Below, in pieces: positions 47,446 to 56,364 of a stretch of DNA of 64,000 bases (position 1 is the first letter of the stretch; the number at the start of each line of letters is the position of its first letter). This stretch comes from Rhodosalinus halophilus (GTDB lineage Bacteria > Pseudomonadota > Alphaproteobacteria > Rhodobacterales > Rhodobacteraceae), in the NCBI RefSeq assembly GCF_003298775.1, contig NZ_QNTQ01000008.1, positions 124,001-188,000 on the forward strand. The letters are read 5' to 3'. Made by a program: the position numbers and the translations under genes. The notes under the pieces are model-generated. The model was not told the DNA's origin and made no database searches. It saw only the letters and a list, made by a program, of their open reading frames with translations.

Positions 47446-48708
47446 TCAGCGCGCCGCCAAGAGATGCCAGGCCGCCGCCCCCGCATCGTAGATCGCGCTG
47501 CGCAGACCCGGCGTCCGGTCTGCATAGGCATCGCGCGGCGCCAGCGGCAGCGCATCGGGTCGGTCCTCGAGCAGCGCCTCGGCCGCCGCGCGCCCGAGCA
47601 CCGTGCCCGGCGCGATCCCGCGGCCCGAGTAGCCGAAGACGGCGAGCGCGTTCCGGCCGGTCCGCAGCACCTTCGGCGCGTGATCGTCTGTAACGGCGAT
47701 GCGGCCGGTCCATTCATGCGCGAAGGACACACCCGCGAGCGCCGGAAAAAGCGCAGCCAGTTTGCGCCGCGCCCAGCCAAGGTGCAGGCGACGCGCCAGG
47801 CCCTCGGGCCGCCCCATGCCGCCCAGGATCAGGCGGCCGGCCGCATCCCGGCGGAAGGCGGTCATCACGGTCCCCGTATCCCATGCGCCTTCGCCTGCGG
47901 GCAGAATCTCCGCGATCCGATCCTCGGGCAGCGGCTCGGTGGCGAGCTGGAAGAAGTGCAGCGTCGCCACCCGCGGCAGCGCGCCGCCGCGCGGCGGGCG
48001 ATGATAGCCGTTCGTGGCGAAGAGAAGATGCCGCGCCCGGACCCGGCCACCCGATCCCGTGACAAGCCGCCAGATGCCGTTTTCGTATTCGGTTTCGGTG
48101 ACTTGCGCACCTTCGTGAAGGCGCGCGCCGGCCTCGGCCGCCGCTCGGGCCAGACCCCGCGCATAAGCCAGCGGCTGGATCGTGCCCGCCCGCGCGTCAT
48201 GCAGCGCGCCGTGCACGGCGGCGCTGCCCGTCCGGGCCTGGGCCTCCGATGCGTCGAGCAGCGTGACCGGCGCGCCTGCCGCACGCCCCTGGTCGTGGCG
48301 CCGGCGCAGGTCGGCCATGGCGGCGGGGGCATGCGCGCAGTGCAGCGTTCCGGCGCGCGTCGGTTCGCAGGCGATGCCGTGCCGTTCGACAAGCTCGAAG
48401 ACCCGATCCGGCCCCTGCCCCAGCGCCGCGTTCAGCGCCCTGCCCTCCGTCTCGCCGAGCGCGGCGACGATATCCTCGGGCGGCAGCCAGAGGCCGGCGT
48501 TGACCAGCCCGACGTTGCGGCCCGACCCGCCGGCGCCGATGCGCTCGGCTTCCAGAAGCACGACCCGCGCCCCACCTTCCGCGGCGTGCAGCGCGGCGGA
48601 GAGTCCCGTGTATCCGCCCCCGATGACCGCGAGATCGGCCGATATGTCGTCCTCGAGCGGCGGCGCCGAGAAGCGCTCGACCGCGCTGCTTTCCCACAGG
48701 TTCGTCAC
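47446..48708 (-). CDS. FAD-dependent oxidoreductase, DAO (D-amino acid/amine oxidase) family
   Basis: A 420-residue flavoprotein with an N-terminal dinucleotide fold (VIGGGYTGLSAALHAAEGGARVVLLEAERIGAGGSGRN) and a DAO substrate domain. The C-terminal GYSGRGIAPGTVLGRAAAE contacts FAD. The overall look recalls gamma-glutamylputrescine oxidase (PuuB/OrdL) and glycine oxidases. I prefer the GTG at 48708 (MTNLWESSAVERF) because GGAGGG lies 5 bases upstream; an in-frame ATG at 48738 adds ten residues. No amine-catabolism partner is adjacent. Confidence 0.85.
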   Translation of the reverse strand: MTNLWESSAVERFSAPPLEDDISADLAVIGGGYTGLSAALHAAEGGARVVLLEAERIGAGGSGRNVGLVNAGLWLPPEDIVAALGETEGRALNAALGQGPDRVFELVERHGIACEPTRAGTLHCAHAPAAMADLRRRHDQGRAAGAPVTLLDASEAQARTGSAAVHGALHDARAGTIQPLAYARGLARAAAEAGARLHEGAQVTETEYENGIWRLVTGSGGRVRARHLLFATNGYHRPPRGGALPRVATLHFFQLATEPLPEDRIAEILPAGEGAWDTGTVMTAFRRDAAGRLILGGMGRPEGLARRLHLGWARRKLAALFPALAGVSFAHEWTGRIAVTDDHAPKVLRTGRNALAVFGYSGRGIAPGTVLGRAAAEALLEDRPDALPLAPRDAYADRTPGLRSAIYDAGAAAWHLLAAR

Positions 48709-48830
48709 CGCGCCCTCCGGCCGCTGTCCGCAGGGCATCAGAGCACTCCAATGGTGGACGCTGCAAGGGCTCGATGCGTGCAAGAGTCCGACGTCAGAAG
48801 TGCGGCATAACGCGCTGATTCAAGAGCATT

Positions 48831-49520
48831 TCAGCCGAGCGCGTAACCCGCGCCGCGCACGGTGCGCAAAGGGTCGCTCCCCCCGTGCTGGCACAGCGCC
48901 TTGCGCAGCCGCCCGATATGCACGTCGACCGTGCGGGTATCCACATAGATGTCCCGCCCCCAGACCCGGTCGAGCAACTGTTCGCGCGTCCAGACGCGGC
49001 CCGGCTTCTCCATGAAGGTGGCCAGCAGACGGAATTCGGTCGGGCCGAGCTTGAGCGGCTGTTCCGCGCGAAAGACCTTATGAGTCTCGGAGTCGAGCAG
49101 AATGTCCTCGTAGACCAGTTGCTGGCCGACCGCTGCGGGCCGGGTTCGGCGGAGCTGCGCCCGCACGCGCGCCATCAGTTCGACCACCGAATAGGGCTTC
49201 ACGACGTAGTCGTCCGCCCCCGTCTCGAGCCCGCGGACGCGGTCAACCTCCTCGGTACGCGCCGAGAGCATGATGATCGGCACGCCGCGCGTCTCGGGCC
49301 GCGACTTGATCTGCCGGCAGACCTCGATGCCGGAGACATTGGGCAGCATCCAGTCGAGCACGACCAGATCGGGCGCCTCCTCGTCGACCAGCAGCAGGGC
49401 CTCTTCGCCGTTGACGGCATGGGCGACGCGGAAGCCTTCCGCCTCGAGATTGTAGGCGAGCACCTCGCGCTGCGCGTGCTCGTCCTCGACCACCAGAACG
49501 ACAGGCTGATCGGCCGCCAT
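48831..49520 (-). CDS. phoB: Phosphate-regulon response regulator PhoB
   Basis: A 229-residue OmpR/PhoB-type regulator. The receiver domain has the acidic pocket VEDEH, the phosphoacceptor Asp56 (VVLDWMLPN) and the conserved lysine in VVKPYS. The C-terminal winged helix has GPTEFRLLATFMEKPGRVWTREQLLDRVWG and ends in the DNA-contacting RTVDVHIGRLRKAL and TVRGAGYAL. Phosphorylated PhoB should bind the Pho box at 55113-55141. It is the last gene of the pst operon, 4 bp after phoU. Confidence 0.97.
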   Translation of the reverse strand: MAADQPVVLVVEDEHAQREVLAYNLEAEGFRVAHAVNGEEALLLVDEEAPDLVVLDWMLPNVSGIEVCRQIKSRPETRGVPIIMLSARTEEVDRVRGLETGADDYVVKPYSVVELMARVRAQLRRTRPAAVGQQLVYEDILLDSETHKVFRAEQPLKLGPTEFRLLATFMEKPGRVWTREQLLDRVWGRDIYVDTRTVDVHIGRLRKALCQHGGSDPLRTVRGAGYALG

Positions 49521-49524
49521 GATC

Positions 49525-50274
49525 TCAGTCTCCGGCCTCGTCGACATCGGGAGAAAGCTTCGGGTCGAGCGAGGTCTTGTCGGCCTTGGGTCGCTGCTCG
49601 CGCGGGGTTTCGCCGCTGACGAGGAAGATGACCTGCTCGGCGATCGAGGTGACGTGATCGCCCATGCGCTCGATGTTCTTGGCGATGAAATGCAGATGCA
49701 TGCAGGCCGTGATGTTGCGCGGATCCTCCATCATGAAGGTGAGGAACTCGCGGAAGGTGGCGTTGTACATCTGGTCCACGTCCGCGTCGCGCTGGATCAC
49801 GTCCTGCGCCAGGCGTTCGTCGCGCTGAATGTAGGCGTCGAGCGCGTCCTTGAGCATCAGCTCGACCTCGCGCGCCATGCGCCGCAGCGCGGCGGGCGCG
49901 CCGGGGATGGTCTGCATCTGGATCAGCACACCGGTGCGCTTGGCCATGTTCTTGGACAGGTCGCCGATCCGCTCGAGGTTGCCGGCGATCTTCATCACCG
50001 ACAGGATCATGCGCAGATCGACCGCCGTGGGCGCGCGCAGCGCGATCAGGCGCGCCGTCTCCTCGTTGATCTGCTCCTCGAGATCGTCGATGACGATGTC
50101 GCCCTGGCGCACCTCTTCGGCCAGGGCCTCGTCGCGCATCTCGAGCGAACTGGCCGACTTCTGGATCGCGGATTCGACCAGACCGCCCATCTTCATGATG
50201 CGTGCCTGAATGGCCTCGAGATCCCGGTCGTAGACCGAGAGGATGTGGGGGGATTCTTGCATGTCGCTGGTCAT
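49525..50274 (-). CDS. phoU: Phosphate signalling protein PhoU
   Basis: PhoU couples the Pst transporter to the PhoR kinase and restrains the Pho response when phosphate is plentiful. The 249-residue helical protein has two PhoU repeats with the metal-binding E/DxxxD patterns ([24 protein letters not shown] and [22 protein letters not shown]). It overlaps pstB by 4 bp and precedes phoB. Confidence 0.96.
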   Translation of the reverse strand: MTSDMQESPHILSVYDRDLEAIQARIMKMGGLVESAIQKSASSLEMRDEALAEEVRQGDIVIDDLEEQINEETARLIALRAPTAVDLRMILSVMKIAGNLERIGDLSKNMAKRTGVLIQMQTIPGAPAALRRMAREVELMLKDALDAYIQRDERLAQDVIQRDADVDQMYNATFREFLTFMMEDPRNITACMHLHFIAKNIERMGDHVTSIAEQVIFLVSGETPREQRPKADKTSLDPKLSPDVDEAGD

Positions 50275-51071
50275 CCGATCCGGCCGGTGATGTAGCTTTC
50301 GGTCCTCGGATCTTCGGGGTTGGTGAAGATCTTCGAGGTGTCGTCGTATTCCACCAGGTTGCCGAGGTGGAAAAAGGCGGTCTTCTGGCTGACGCGCGCG
50401 GCCTGCTGCATCGAGTGGGTCACGATCACCACGGCATAGTTGCGCCGCAGCTCGTCGATGAGCTCCTCGATCTGGCTCGTCGCGATGGGATCGAGGGCCG
50501 AGGCCGGCTCGTCCATCAGAAGCACCTCGGGCTCGGTGGCCACGGCGCGCGCGATGCACAGCCGCTGCTGCTGCCCGCCCGAAAGCCCGGTGCCGGGCGC
50601 GCTCATCCGGTCCTTGACCTCGTCCCAGAGCGCGGCGCGGCGCAGCGCGCGCTCGACGATCTCGTCGAGATCCGCCCTGTTCTTGGCCATGCCGTGAATT
50701 CTCGGCCCGTAGGCGACATTGTCGTAGATCGACTTCGGGAAGGGGTTGGGCTTCTGGAAGACCATGCCGACCCGGGCGCGCAGCTGCACCGGATCCACCT
50801 TCTTGTCGTAGATGTTCTCGCCATCGAGCAGGATCTCGCCCTCGACGCGGGCGACGTCGATGGTGTCGTTCATCCGGTTGAGGCATCGCAGGAAGGTGGA
50901 CTTGCCGCAGCCCGAGGGGCCGATAAAGGCGGTCACCGTCTTGTCTTCGATGTCCACGTCCACGTCTTTTATGGCGTGCGTGTCGCCGTAATAGACCTGC
51001 ACGTTGCGGGACGAGATCTTGATGTCGTGCTGCTGCAAGGCTTGCTCCGCTGCGGTTGGGGCGTCGTACAT
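50271..51071 (-). CDS. pstB: Phosphate ABC transporter ATP-binding protein PstB
   Basis: The ATPase of the high-affinity phosphate transporter, 266 residues. It has the Walker [20 protein letters not shown], the signature [27 protein letters not shown] (Walker B within it) and the switch histidine in [15 protein letters not shown]. It is flanked by pstA and phoU in the usual order. Confidence 0.97.
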   Translation of the reverse strand: MYDAPTAAEQALQQHDIKISSRNVQVYYGDTHAIKDVDVDIEDKTVTAFIGPSGCGKSTFLRCLNRMNDTIDVARVEGEILLDGENIYDKKVDPVQLRARVGMVFQKPNPFPKSIYDNVAYGPRIHGMAKNRADLDEIVERALRRAALWDEVKDRMSAPGTGLSGGQQQRLCIARAVATEPEVLLMDEPASALDPIATSQIEELIDELRRNYAVVIVTHSMQQAARVSQKTAFFHLGNLVEYDDTSKIFTNPEDPRTESYITGRIG

Positions 51072-51083
51072 CTGTCTAGCTCC

Positions 51084-52445
51084 TTACCAGCGGCGCTCAA
51101 AGCGGCGGCGAAGAATGATGGCGATGATGTTCATGGTCATGAGGAACGCCAGCAGCACGATGATCCCGCCCCAGGCCCGCTCGTAGAAGGCCGGGTCCGC
51201 GCGCTTGGCCCATTCGTAGATCTGCGCGGGCATCGCCGAGTTGGGGTCCAGAAAGCCCGCTGCAACCCCGTCGGGATAGTTCGAGGCGATGAATCCCACC
51301 ATGCCGATCAGCAGGAGCGGCGCGGTCTCGCCCAGAGCCTGCGCGAGGCCGATGATCGTGCCGGTGAGAATCCCCGGCATCGCGAGCGGCAGGACGTGAT
51401 GGAACACCGACTGCATCTTGGAGGCCCCGACCCCAAGCGCCGCGTCGCGGATCGAGGGCGGCACCGCCTTGAGCGAGGCCCGCGTCGAGATGATGATCGT
51501 GGGCAGCGTCATCAGGGTCAGCACGAGCCCCCCCACCAGCGGCGCCGACTGCGGCAGGTGCATGAACTGGATGAAGACGGCGAGCCCCAGGATGCCGAAG
51601 ACGATCGAGGGCACCGCGGCCAGGTTCGAGATGTTGACCTCGATGAAGTCCGTGATCCGGTTCTGCGGCGCGAACTCCTCGAGGTAGATCGAGGCGGCCA
51701 CCCCGATCGGCAGCGCGAGGATCAGCACCACGAGCATCATGAAGAAGCTGCCGATCATGCTCACCCCCATCCCCGCCTGCTCGGGCCGGTTGTCCGAGGC
51801 GTCCGTGCCGGTGATGAAGGACAGGTTGAACTGCTTGCCCATCGTGCCCGCCTCGTTCATCGCGTCGGCGAGGTCGAGGTGCGCCGCGTCGATGAAGCGG
51901 TCGCGCGCGATGCTGTCGCGCGTCACGCGGCCCTTGAAGTAGCCGTCCACCCGGCTGCTCGCCAGAAGGTCGAACTCGACCGTCTCGCCCAGGCGGTCGG
52001 GGTTCTCGAGCACGAAGCTGCGCACCGTCGTCGCCGCCCCGTCCGAAAGCAGCGGGGCCATCGCGGGTTCGGGCAGCGGCGTCTCGATCCCGAGGGACTG
52101 CACCTTCTCGTAAACGGCCTCGTTGAGCAGCGGCTTGTAGCCGAAGGTGGTGACGCCGCGCATCTCCTCGGGATCGCGGTTGCCCTCGGGGTCCAGCCGC
52201 TCGGGGTCGAGATAGACGGGCACCTGCACGAAGGTCTGCTGGAAGGCGCTCAACCCGTTGAAGAGGATCGAGCCCAGCAGCAGCAGAAGGAACAGCAGGC
52301 CCACGCTGATCGCGACGATCCCGTAGAGGCGGAAGCGCGCCTCGGCCGCGTTGCGGCGGCGCGTGCGCTCGTCGACCTCGAGCAGCGAGCGGCGCTTGCC
52401 GCCGGCGGCGGGCGCCGCGGGGGCGGGGGCCGTTGCGTCGGTCAT
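51084..52445 (-). CDS. pstA: Phosphate ABC transporter permease PstA (enlarged)
   Basis: A 453-residue PstA permease. After the first membrane helix (LYGIVAISVGLLFLLLLLGS) there is an insertion of about 165 residues that is predicted to be outside the membrane. The canonical core follows: MLVVLILALPIGVAASIYLEE, NLAAVPSIVFGILGLAVF and the EAA loop ALGVGASKMQSVFHHVLPLAMPGIL. E. coli PstA is about 296 residues; this enlarged form is usual in alphaproteobacteria. It overlaps pstC by 4 bp. Confidence 0.94.
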   Translation of the reverse strand: MTDATAPAPAAPAAGGKRRSLLEVDERTRRRNAAEARFRLYGIVAISVGLLFLLLLLGSILFNGLSAFQQTFVQVPVYLDPERLDPEGNRDPEEMRGVTTFGYKPLLNEAVYEKVQSLGIETPLPEPAMAPLLSDGAATTVRSFVLENPDRLGETVEFDLLASSRVDGYFKGRVTRDSIARDRFIDAAHLDLADAMNEAGTMGKQFNLSFITGTDASDNRPEQAGMGVSMIGSFFMMLVVLILALPIGVAASIYLEEFAPQNRITDFIEVNISNLAAVPSIVFGILGLAVFIQFMHLPQSAPLVGGLVLTLMTLPTIIISTRASLKAVPPSIRDAALGVGASKMQSVFHHVLPLAMPGILTGTIIGLAQALGETAPLLLIGMVGFIASNYPDGVAAGFLDPNSAMPAQIYEWAKRADPAFYERAWGGIIVLLAFLMTMNIIAIILRRRFERRW

Positions 52446-53905
52446 TCGTACTGCTCCCGGTATTTGCGCACGATGTAGAGGGCGAGCACGTTCAGGCAGA
52501 GCGTGATGACGAAGAGCGTCATTCCCAGCGCGAAGGCCACCAGCACCTCGGGCGAAGAGAAGTCCGCGTCGCCGGTGAGCTGGCTCACGATCTTCGCGGT
52601 GACGGTCGTCATCGCCTCGAACGGGTTGAGCGAGAGCCGCGCCGCCGCCCCTGCCCCGAAGACCACGATCATGGTCTCGCCGATGGCCCGCGAGGCGGCG
52701 AGCAGGATCGCCCCCACGATGCCCGGCAGCGCGGCGGGCAGGATCACCTGGCGCACAGTCTCGGACTGCGTGGCGCCCAGCCCGTAAGAGCCGTCGCGCA
52801 TCGCCTGCGGCACCGCGTTGATGATGTCGTCGGAGAGCGAGCTGACGAAGGGGATCAGCATGATGCCCATGACCAGCCCCGCGGTCATCACCGAGCTGGC
52901 CGACTGCATCCAGCCCACCGTGTCGTCGCCGAAGACCGATTGCAGGAAGGGCCCGACCGTCAGCAGGGCGAAGAGACCGTAGACGATGGTCGGGATGCCG
53001 GCGAGCACCTCCAGCAGAGGCTTGGCGAAGGCGCGCACCGGCTTGGGCGCGTACTCCGACAGATAGACCGCCGAGAAGAGCCCGATGGGCACCGCCACCG
53101 CCAGCGCGATCAGCGAGATGTAGAAGGTGCCCCACAGAAGCGGGATCACGCCCAGCTCGGAGCCGCCGCCGAAGCTGGGGCTCCAGGTGAGGCCGAAGAA
53201 GAAGTCGTCGATCGGATAGAGCCGGAAGAACTCCACCGTGTTGAAGATCAGCGACAGCACGATCCCCAGCGTCGTCAGGATCGCGATGGACGCGGCGAGA
53301 AAGAGGATCGCCAGGACACCGCTTTCCACCACGTTGCGCGCGCGGAAGTCCTTGTCGGTGCGCATCAGCGCCGTGGCGAAGCCTCCGCCCGCGAGCAGCA
53401 GGACCACGACCGACATCCAGAAACTGCCGCTCGCTGTCATCGAGCGATAGACCTGCGCCGCGCGCAGCGTCGAGGCGCTGACCTCCTGCCCCAGCGCCAC
53501 GCCGATCTCGCCCAGGCGCGCGCGGATATCCGTGAACTCGGCGCGGATCGAAGCCGCCTCTTCCTCGGTCAGCGCGCCCTGCTCCACCGCGGCGTCGAGG
53601 CCCGCGGCCACGCGGCGCACGTCGCTCATCACGAGGCTGAGCTCGCCCGCCCCCTGCGCCGCGCGCTCGGGGATCATGTCGGCGACCGTGTCGTTGATGA
53701 TCAGCGGCTGGATCAGCAGCCAGGCGATCATGACGAAAAAGGCGGGCACGAGGGTCATCAGCGCGACGTTCGTGCCGTAGTAGCTGGGCAGCGAGTGCAG
53801 GTAGCGGCTGTCGCCTGCGACGCTGCGCAACGCGCGCGTCCGGCCGAGCCAGTAGCCCAGGACCGCGAGCCCCAGCACCGTCAGGACAAGCCAGAAGACG
53901 TCCAT
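52442..53905 (-). CDS. pstC: Phosphate ABC transporter permease PstC (enlarged)
   Basis: A 487-residue PstC permease with an extra N-terminal part of about 170 residues, including two extra helices (DVFWLVLTVLGLAVLGYW and VALMTLVPAFFVMIAWLLI) and a soluble segment. The conserved core has PIGLFSAVYLSEYA, VLAGIPTIVYGLFALL and the EAA loop SYGLGATQSETVRQVILPAALPGIV. The start at 53905 (MDVFW) follows GGAG; an upstream TTG frame is less likely. Size is typical of alphaproteobacteria. Confidence 0.94.
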   Translation of the reverse strand: MDVFWLVLTVLGLAVLGYWLGRTRALRSVAGDSRYLHSLPSYYGTNVALMTLVPAFFVMIAWLLIQPLIINDTVADMIPERAAQGAGELSLVMSDVRRVAAGLDAAVEQGALTEEEAASIRAEFTDIRARLGEIGVALGQEVSASTLRAAQVYRSMTASGSFWMSVVVLLLAGGGFATALMRTDKDFRARNVVESGVLAILFLAASIAILTTLGIVLSLIFNTVEFFRLYPIDDFFFGLTWSPSFGGGSELGVIPLLWGTFYISLIALAVAVPIGLFSAVYLSEYAPKPVRAFAKPLLEVLAGIPTIVYGLFALLTVGPFLQSVFGDDTVGWMQSASSVMTAGLVMGIMLIPFVSSLSDDIINAVPQAMRDGSYGLGATQSETVRQVILPAALPGIVGAILLAASRAIGETMIVVFGAGAAARLSLNPFEAMTTVTAKIVSQLTGDADFSSPEVLVAFALGMTLFVITLCLNVLALYIVRKYREQYE

Positions 53906-53992
53906 GATCGCTCCGTCCAATCCGGTCCCGGGTCTTGGCCGCGCCCGGGCGCGGGATGGGGGGCGGCGCTGCGGCCGCCCCCGCTCAGGCGA

Positions 53993-55033
53993 TTACATGC
54001 TCTCGCCCATGGTCACTTCGTTGGCGACCTTCTCCTGGGTGGCGCCCAGTTCCGGGTCCGACACGAGGCCGTACTGCGCGAGCGGGCCGTAGGGGCCGGC
54101 GATCTCGTCCGAGACGAAGAACTGCGCATAGTCCTTGAGCCCCGGGATCACGCCGATATGCGCCTTCTTAATGTAGAAGAAGAGCGGGCGCGACACGGGG
54201 TATTCGCCGCTGGCGATGGTGTCCACGGTGGGCTCGACGCCGCCCATGGTGGCGACCTTCAGCTTGTCGGTGTTGTTCTCGTAGAACGCGAGGCCGAAGA
54301 CGCCGATGCCCTCGGGGTTGGCGTCGATGCGCGCGAGCGTCTCGGTGTAGTCGCCGTCGATGTCCACGGCCTTGCCGTCGGCGCGCACCGCCATGCAGGC
54401 GTCCTCGATGGCGTCCTCATCCATGCCCATCTCTTCCATGGCGGCCATCGCGCCGGTGTCCTCGCAGCCCTGCAGCAGGACCTTCTCCTCGAAGACCTCG
54501 CGCGTGCCGTGCTTGGTGCCCGGGATGTAGGCCGCGATCTCGACGTCCGGCAGATCGGCGTTCACGTCGGCCCAGGTGTCGTTCGGGTTCTCGACCATCT
54601 CGCCGTCCATCGGCATTTCGGCGGCCATGGCGCGGTACCAGTCGGCGGGTTCGAAGGCGTTGAAGGCCGGGCCGTCGATCTGGCTGGCGAAGACGATGCC
54701 GTCATAGCCGATGCGAACCTCGATGATGTCGGTCACGCCGTTCTCGGCGCAGGTCTCGATCTCGCCCTCGCGGATGGCGCGGCTGGCGTTGGCGATGTCG
54801 ATGGTGTTCTCGCCCACGCCCTCGCAGAAGCGCTTGAGACCGGCCGAGGAGCCGCCCGATTCGACGACCGGGGTCGGGTATTCGAAGTTCTCGCCGAAGG
54901 CCTCCGCCACGATCGAGGCATAGGGCAGCACGGTCGAGGAACCGGCGATCTGCACGTTGTCGCGCGCGGCGGCGGCAGAGGCCGAAACGGCGGCGATCGC
55001 CAGCGCGGAGGCGGACAGTTTCACGAAGGTCAT
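53993..55033 (-). CDS. pstS: Phosphate-binding protein PstS
   Basis: The periplasmic phosphate receptor, 346 residues, with a signal peptide (LSASALAIAAVSASAAAA). The phosphate-gripping segments are present: AGSSTVLPYA and SGGSSAGLKRFCEG, then DIANASRAIR. It heads the pst genes directly downstream of the Pho box, 87 bp before pstC. It has two disulfide-type cysteine pairs, as in relatives that have CxEN and C-DA patterns. Confidence 0.94.
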   Translation of the reverse strand: MTFVKLSASALAIAAVSASAAAARDNVQIAGSSTVLPYASIVAEAFGENFEYPTPVVESGGSSAGLKRFCEGVGENTIDIANASRAIREGEIETCAENGVTDIIEVRIGYDGIVFASQIDGPAFNAFEPADWYRAMAAEMPMDGEMVENPNDTWADVNADLPDVEIAAYIPGTKHGTREVFEEKVLLQGCEDTGAMAAMEEMGMDEDAIEDACMAVRADGKAVDIDGDYTETLARIDANPEGIGVFGLAFYENNTDKLKVATMGGVEPTVDTIASGEYPVSRPLFFYIKKAHIGVIPGLKDYAQFFVSDEIAGPYGPLAQYGLVSDPELGATQEKVANEVTMGESM

Positions 55034-55112
55034 GGAATACTCCCAGGTTCGGTTTCGGATCGCGGCAGCTGCGATCTCCGCCTGCCGCCTATGCGGCCCC
55101 GGCAATGCTTTT

Positions 55113-55141
55113 GTGACAGTGATGTAACAGTTTCATGACAG
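55113..55141 (-). promoter_or_regulatory. Pho box of pstS: three direct repeats
   Basis: Read on the minus strand, the repeats are CTGTCAT, CTGTTAC and CTGTCAC, spaced 11 bp apart (4-bp spacers). They match the PhoB 7-mer CTGTCAT with its 11-bp period. The box lies 80-108 bp upstream of the pstS ATG, in the right place to activate pstSCAB-phoU-phoB. Confidence 0.9.
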
Positions 55142-55209
55142 CCCGGGATTCTCAACGATTCCGCGCAGGCTCTCGCGACGTAAGACGCCGCGACCAGTCG
55201 CGCCGGGCC

Positions 55210-56268
55210 TCAGTCCACGGGCAGAATCACGCTGAAGGTGGTGCCCTCGCCCGGCGTGCTGTCGATTCGCAGCCGCCCGCGATGCCGGTTGACGATGTGC
55301 TTGACGATGGCGAGCCCCAGGCCCGTGCCCCCCATCTCGCGCGAGCGGTGGCTGTCCACGCGATAGAACCGCTCCGTCAGCCGAGGCAGGTGGATCTCTG
55401 CGATCCCCGGCCCCGTGTCGGCCACGCGCACGCAGACCCCCGTCGCGCGCAACCGCGGCTCGTAGGCCGGCGGCTGCATCGACAGCCGCACCGTGCAGCC
55501 CCGCCCGCCGTACTTGATCGCGTTCTCGATCAGGTTGGTGAAGACCTGCCGCAACTGGTCCGCGTCGCCCGGCACCTCGGGCCCCTCCTGCCCCTCCGGC
55601 AGCTCGTCGCGCAGATCCACCCCCGCCTCGGCGGCCAGCGGCGCCAGCCCGTTCAGCGTCGAACGCAGCAGACTGCCCAGGGCCACACGCTCCGAGGGAC
55701 GAACCCGCTCGTCCGCCTCCACCCGGCTCAGCGACAGCAGATCGCCCACCAGTCGGTTCATCCGCCCTGCCTCGGCCTCCATGATCGCGAGGAACCGGGC
55801 CTGCGCCTCGGGATCCTGCCGCGCCGGGCCCTTGAGCGTCTCGATGAAGCCCATCAGCGCCGTGAGCGGCGTGCGCAGCTCGTGGCTGACGTTGGCGACG
55901 AAGTCGCGGCGCATCCGCCCCGCCTTCTCCACCGGGGTCACGTCCTCGAAGCAGACCAGCACGCCGCGCCCCTGCATCGCCCCCTCGCGCAGGAGCGCGG
56001 GCGCCACCGTCACGCGAAAGGCCACGTCCTGCCCGCGATCGTTCGTCAGGAACTCCGCCTGCCGCGTCCCCCCGTCCCGCAGGCTGGCCTCGATCGCGTC
56101 GAGCAGCGCGGGCTGGCGCAGGGCCGTGATGAAATGCCGCCCCTCGAGCCCCGCGCCCAGAAGACGCGTGGCGGCCGGATTGGCCGCCTCGATCCGCTCG
56201 TTCGCGCCGATCGCCACGGCCGGCATCGGCAGCGCGGCAAGAAGCGAAGCGACGACAGGCTGCGACAT
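55210..56268 (-). CDS. phoR: Phosphate-regulon sensor kinase PhoR without a membrane anchor
   Basis: A 352-residue histidine kinase. A PAS-like domain (about residues 5-110) is followed by the dimerisation helix with His129 in DFVANVSHELRTPLTALMGF, the N-box NLIENAIKY, G1 DTGPGI and G2 GGTGLGLAIVKHI. The N-terminus has no transmembrane helix, unlike E. coli PhoR. It should phosphorylate PhoB and sits just upstream of the Pho box and pstS, on the same strand. Its own promoter is probably in 56269-56364. Confidence 0.94.
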   Translation of the reverse strand: MSQPVVASLLAALPMPAVAIGANERIEAANPAATRLLGAGLEGRHFITALRQPALLDAIEASLRDGGTRQAEFLTNDRGQDVAFRVTVAPALLREGAMQGRGVLVCFEDVTPVEKAGRMRRDFVANVSHELRTPLTALMGFIETLKGPARQDPEAQARFLAIMEAEAGRMNRLVGDLLSLSRVEADERVRPSERVALGSLLRSTLNGLAPLAAEAGVDLRDELPEGQEGPEVPGDADQLRQVFTNLIENAIKYGGRGCTVRLSMQPPAYEPRLRATGVCVRVADTGPGIAEIHLPRLTERFYRVDSHRSREMGGTGLGLAIVKHIVNRHRGRLRIDSTPGEGTTFSVILPVD

Positions 56269-56364
56269 GCGGTCCTCGGCGGCGGCGCGCCGCCCTCCGT
56301 CGGGCCGAAGGCCCAGGCTACGGCGCCGTTAGATTTCAGAGCCCGGAGCGCTTGTAAAGCGGCC

